7,309 bases of DNA from JAXHTH01 sp034211115 (GTDB lineage: Bacteria > Planctomycetota > Phycisphaerae > Phycisphaerales > SM1A02). Where the stretch lies: assembly GCA_034211115.1 (NCBI GenBank), contig JAXHTH010000102.1:1-7309 (forward strand), in the 5' to 3' direction. The notes under the pieces were generated by a model. It worked only from the letters and a program-made list of their open reading frames with translations, ran no database searches and was not told where the DNA came from. Position numbers and translations under genes: made by a program. The stretch's first letter is position 1, and every line of letters begins with the position of its first letter. Below, in pieces: positions 5,476 through 7,309 of this stretch.

Positions 5476-7008
5476 ATGACGACCGCCGCCACCACCTCGA
5501 CCGCGTACGACGAACTGCTCACGCTCATCCGCGAGGCCGATCTCATCAAGGGCACCGCATCGGTGCTGGGATGGGATCAGGAGGTGATGATGCCGCCCGG
5601 GGGGGTCGAGTATCGAAGCCGGCAGCTCGCCCAGCTTGCCCGCATGGAGCACGAGATGTTCACCGATCCGAAGATCGGCGAACTGATCGCGGCCTGCGAA
5701 TCGGACGCGTCGCTGATGAGCGATCCGCTCGCGCCGCCCGCCGTGAACGTCCGCGAGCTGCGGCACGATTACGATCGCAAGACGAAGCTGCCGGGCGAAC
5801 TCGTGGCCGACGAGGCCAGGCTCGCCAGTCTGGGCCAGCACACCTGGGCCGAGGCGCGCCAGAAGGCCGATTTCGAGCACTTCCGCCCGCTGCTGGAGCA
5901 GATCGTCGATCTTCTGCGCCGCAAGGCCGAGTGCTACGGCTGGGCCGAGGGCGGCGAGGCGTGGGACGCCCTGGCCGAGGACTACGAGCCCGGCTGCACC
6001 GCCGCCTATGTCGCCGGCGTCTTCCAGCCCCTGCGCGAACGCCTGCAGACGTTCCTCGATGAGCTCATGGGCAGCGCGAAGAAGCCGTCAAACGCCTTCA
6101 ACGAGCTGAAGCTCCCCCTCGAGCAGCAGACGAAGTTCGTCCGCCACGTCTCCGAGGTCATCGGCTACGACTTCAACCGCGGTCGGCTCGACGTCTCGAC
6201 GCATCCGTTCACGACCGGCTCGCACTGCAACGACATCCGCATCACCACGCGCTTCCAGGAGCATCTCGTCGGCGATGCGCTGGGCTCGACGATGCACGAG
6301 TGCGGCCACGCGATGTACGAGCAGGGCCTGCCCGCCGATCACATCGGCGAGCCGATGGGACAGAGCATCTCCCTGGGCATCCACGAATCACAGAGCCGCA
6401 CGTGGGAGAACCAGGTCGGCCGTTCGCGGGCCTTCTGGAAGTGGTGCCATCCCAAACTGAAGGACTTCTTCGGCGACGCCGTGAAGGGCCTGAGCCTCGA
6501 TGATGTCTACGGCGGGGTGAACATCGTCCAGCCCGGCTTCATCCGCGTCGAGGCGGATGAGGCCACCTACAACATGCACCCCATGATCCGCTTCGAGCTG
6601 GAGCGCCTCCTCCTCAACGGCGACCTCGCGGTGACGGACATCCCCGAGGCGTGGAACGCGCGCTACAAGGAGTATCTCAATCTCGACGTGCCCGATGATG
6701 CGAAGGGATGTCTGCAGGACATCCACTGGTCGATGACCGCGATGGGGTACTTCCCGACCTACACGCTGGGCAACCTCTACGCCGCCCAGTTCTTCGAGAA
6801 GATCCTCGAGGACATTCCCGACCTCTACGAGCAGTTCGAGCGCGGCGAGTTCAGCGCCCTCAAGAAGTGGACGAACGAGAACATCCACGCGCACGGCCGG
6901 CGCTACCGCGCCGCGGACCTCTGCGAGCACATCACCGGCAAGCCGCTCGGCCCCGATCCGCTCATGCGACACCTGGAGGGCAAGTTCCGCCCGCTGTATG
7001 GGATATGA
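5476..7008 (+). CDS. M32-family metallocarboxypeptidase (carboxypeptidase Taq type)
   Basis: 510-residue predicted cytosolic enzyme, the usual length for family M32 (about 500). It removes C-terminal amino acids from peptides, using a divalent metal. The metal site is complete: H274-E275-x-x-H278 (HECGH) with third ligand E304 in the HESQSRTWENQVGRS block; the 26-residue gap from H278 to E304 is the spacing I know for the family. Other M32 landmarks are GWDQEVMMPPGG (about 33-44), HPFTTG and DIRITTRF (about 242-260), and YFPTYTLGNLYAAQ (about 426-439). No signal peptide is present, so a role in intracellular peptide turnover is likely. The start is supported by GACGAGG (5461-5467), 8 nt before the ATG. 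The gene stands alone: a terminator lies upstream and a repeat-rich stretch downstream. No frameshift or missing residue was seen. Confidence 0.95.
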   Translation: MTTAATTSTAYDELLTLIREADLIKGTASVLGWDQEVMMPPGGVEYRSRQLAQLARMEHEMFTDPKIGELIAACESDASLMSDPLAPPAVNVRELRHDYDRKTKLPGELVADEARLASLGQHTWAEARQKADFEHFRPLLEQIVDLLRRKAECYGWAEGGEAWDALAEDYEPGCTAAYVAGVFQPLRERLQTFLDELMGSAKKPSNAFNELKLPLEQQTKFVRHVSEVIGYDFNRGRLDVSTHPFTTGSHCNDIRITTRFQEHLVGDALGSTMHECGHAMYEQGLPADHIGEPMGQSISLGIHESQSRTWENQVGRSRAFWKWCHPKLKDFFGDAVKGLSLDDVYGGVNIVQPGFIRVEADEATYNMHPMIRFELERLLLNGDLAVTDIPEAWNARYKEYLNLDVPDDAKGCLQDIHWSMTAMGYFPTYTLGNLYAAQFFEKILEDIPDLYEQFERGEFSALKKWTNENIHAHGRRYRAADLCEHITGKPLGPDPLMRHLEGKFRPLYGI

Positions 7009-7009
7009 G

Positions 7010-7023
7010 CCCCCGGAAGGGGG
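7010..7023 (+). other. GNRA-loop hairpin directly after the peptidase stop
   Basis: CCCCC (7010-7014), loop GGAA (7015-7018), GGGGG (7019-7023), with a possible closing G-T wobble at 7009/7024, just after the stop codon. GGAA is a GNRA-type tetraloop, which makes a very stable RNA hairpin. No T-run follows, so it is either a non-canonical terminator or a 3'-end stabilising structure. Confidence 0.45.
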
Positions 7024-7055
7024 TGGCATCATGGCATCGTGGCATCAAGGCATGA
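7024..7055 (+). repeat. Four tandem octamers of the TGGCATCA type
   Basis: Units are TGGCATCA (7024-7031), TGGCATCG (7032-7039), TGGCATCA (7040-7047) and AGGCATGA (7048-7055). The first three differ at one position only; the fourth is degenerate. They lie 15 bp after the peptidase stop, outside any supported gene. Confidence 0.75.
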
Positions 7056-7064
7056 GGGGGATGC

Positions 7065-7223
7065 GGTGCCACCACCTGCAGCGAAGCGGAAGGTCGTGCG
7101 GGCGAGCGATGAGCGATGAGTCAGGTGCCACGGCCAGCGACCGAAGGGAGTCGGCCGTGTTCACGCGAGCCGCGGCATGCTTGGCACGCAGGCGAGGCGC
7201 CGCGTCCTCGCGAGCGGCTCGCC
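7065..7223. repeat. Intergenic block with nested direct and inverted repeats, possibly a dispersed element
   Basis: GGTGCCAC occurs at 7065-7072 and 7124-7131. GAGCGAT is tandemly repeated at 7104-7119. CACGGCC (7129-7135) and GGCCGTG (7153-7159) form an inverted repeat, extended inward by GAC/GTC after a 3-nt bulge, with loop CGAAGGGA. GGCGAG (7191-7196) and CTCGCC (7218-7223) form another imperfect stem. No T-run follows any of them. Reading frames here give low-complexity Arg-rich peptides and I call no gene. This density suggests a REP-like extragenic palindrome, but only a genome-wide search can show that. Confidence 0.4.
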
Positions 7224-7252
7224 CCGTTGCACGGTGATCGTTGCGGAAGTGA

Positions 7253-7258
7253 TACAAT
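7253..7258 (+). promoter_or_regulatory. Candidate -10 element for a gene at or beyond the right edge
   Basis: TACAAT in the context GATACAATG matches TATAAT at five of six positions. TTGCAC (7227-7232) is a possible -35, but the 20-bp spacing is too long to be ideal. An ATG at 7302 leaves about 43 nt between -10 and start, but only two full codons and part of a third are inside the window, so no coding sequence is called. Confidence 0.35.
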
Positions 7259-7309
7259 GTCGATCGCGGAGGGCGGACCGGACTGACTTCGGGGTGTCTG
7301 TATGGCGTC

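Noticed and set aside
6388..7032. 214-codon minus-strand frame opposite the end of the M32 gene
   Set aside because: Shadow frame: Val/Glu/Leu-rich, no domain, antisense to conserved M32 motifs.
7024..7055. Possible CRISPR array
   Set aside because: The units are 8 bp and directly adjacent with no spacers; no cas gene is nearby.
7045..7257. 70-codon minus-strand frame in the right-hand intergenic block
   Set aside because: Composed of the repeats and hairpins of this block, Arg/Ala-rich, no ribosome binding site or recognisable family; more likely translation of a non-coding repeat.
1..7309. A multi-gene novel system such as defence or biosynthesis
   Set aside because: The five genes belong to unrelated families on two strands with independent promoters and a terminator between two of them. 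Nothing in the sequence ties them into one system.

Overview
The window is GC-rich and very probably from a planctomycete, most likely of the Phycisphaerae type. The main clues are a secreted protein ending in a PEP-CTERM-like tail of the 'VPAPGA...GLAGL...RRRR' style, and a DUF1573 lipoprotein of a kind common in that phylum. The assignment is inference from protein style; there is no rRNA or other marker gene here.

Layout. Three genes lie on the minus strand in the left part. At 5-670 is a secreted PEP-CTERM-like protein of unknown function. At 1099-1671 is a compact MscS-family mechanosensitive channel. At 1761-2960 is a MEMO-family protein (AmmeMemoRadiSam system protein B) with an extra N-terminal domain. 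The MEMO gene and the channel gene are 89 bp apart in the same direction and could be co-transcribed. A 450-bp divergent intergenic region (2961-3410) follows, with a palindrome just upstream of the MEMO gene and a promoter-like block facing right. On the plus strand come a DUF1573-ankyrin fusion lipoprotein (3411-5240), a strong intrinsic terminator (5298-5342), and an M32 metallocarboxypeptidase (5476-7008). The last 300 bp hold no convincing gene. They contain a GGAA-loop hairpin, a tandem octamer run, further inverted repeats, and a -10-like element probably serving a gene that begins at or beyond the right edge.

How the genes relate. The gene set looks like ordinary chromosomal housekeeping and envelope functions, not a single pathway. 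Three of the five products act in or outside the cytoplasmic membrane: the sorted exoprotein, the channel and the lipoprotein. M32 peptidase and MEMO are predicted cytosolic metalloproteins. No mobile element, CRISPR array, tRNA, rRNA or defence system was seen. The items most worth a second look are the DUF1573-ankyrin lipoprotein fusion with its four-cysteine cluster, the PqqD-like N-terminal extension on the MEMO protein, the structured divergent promoter region, and the repeat-rich tail after the peptidase gene.
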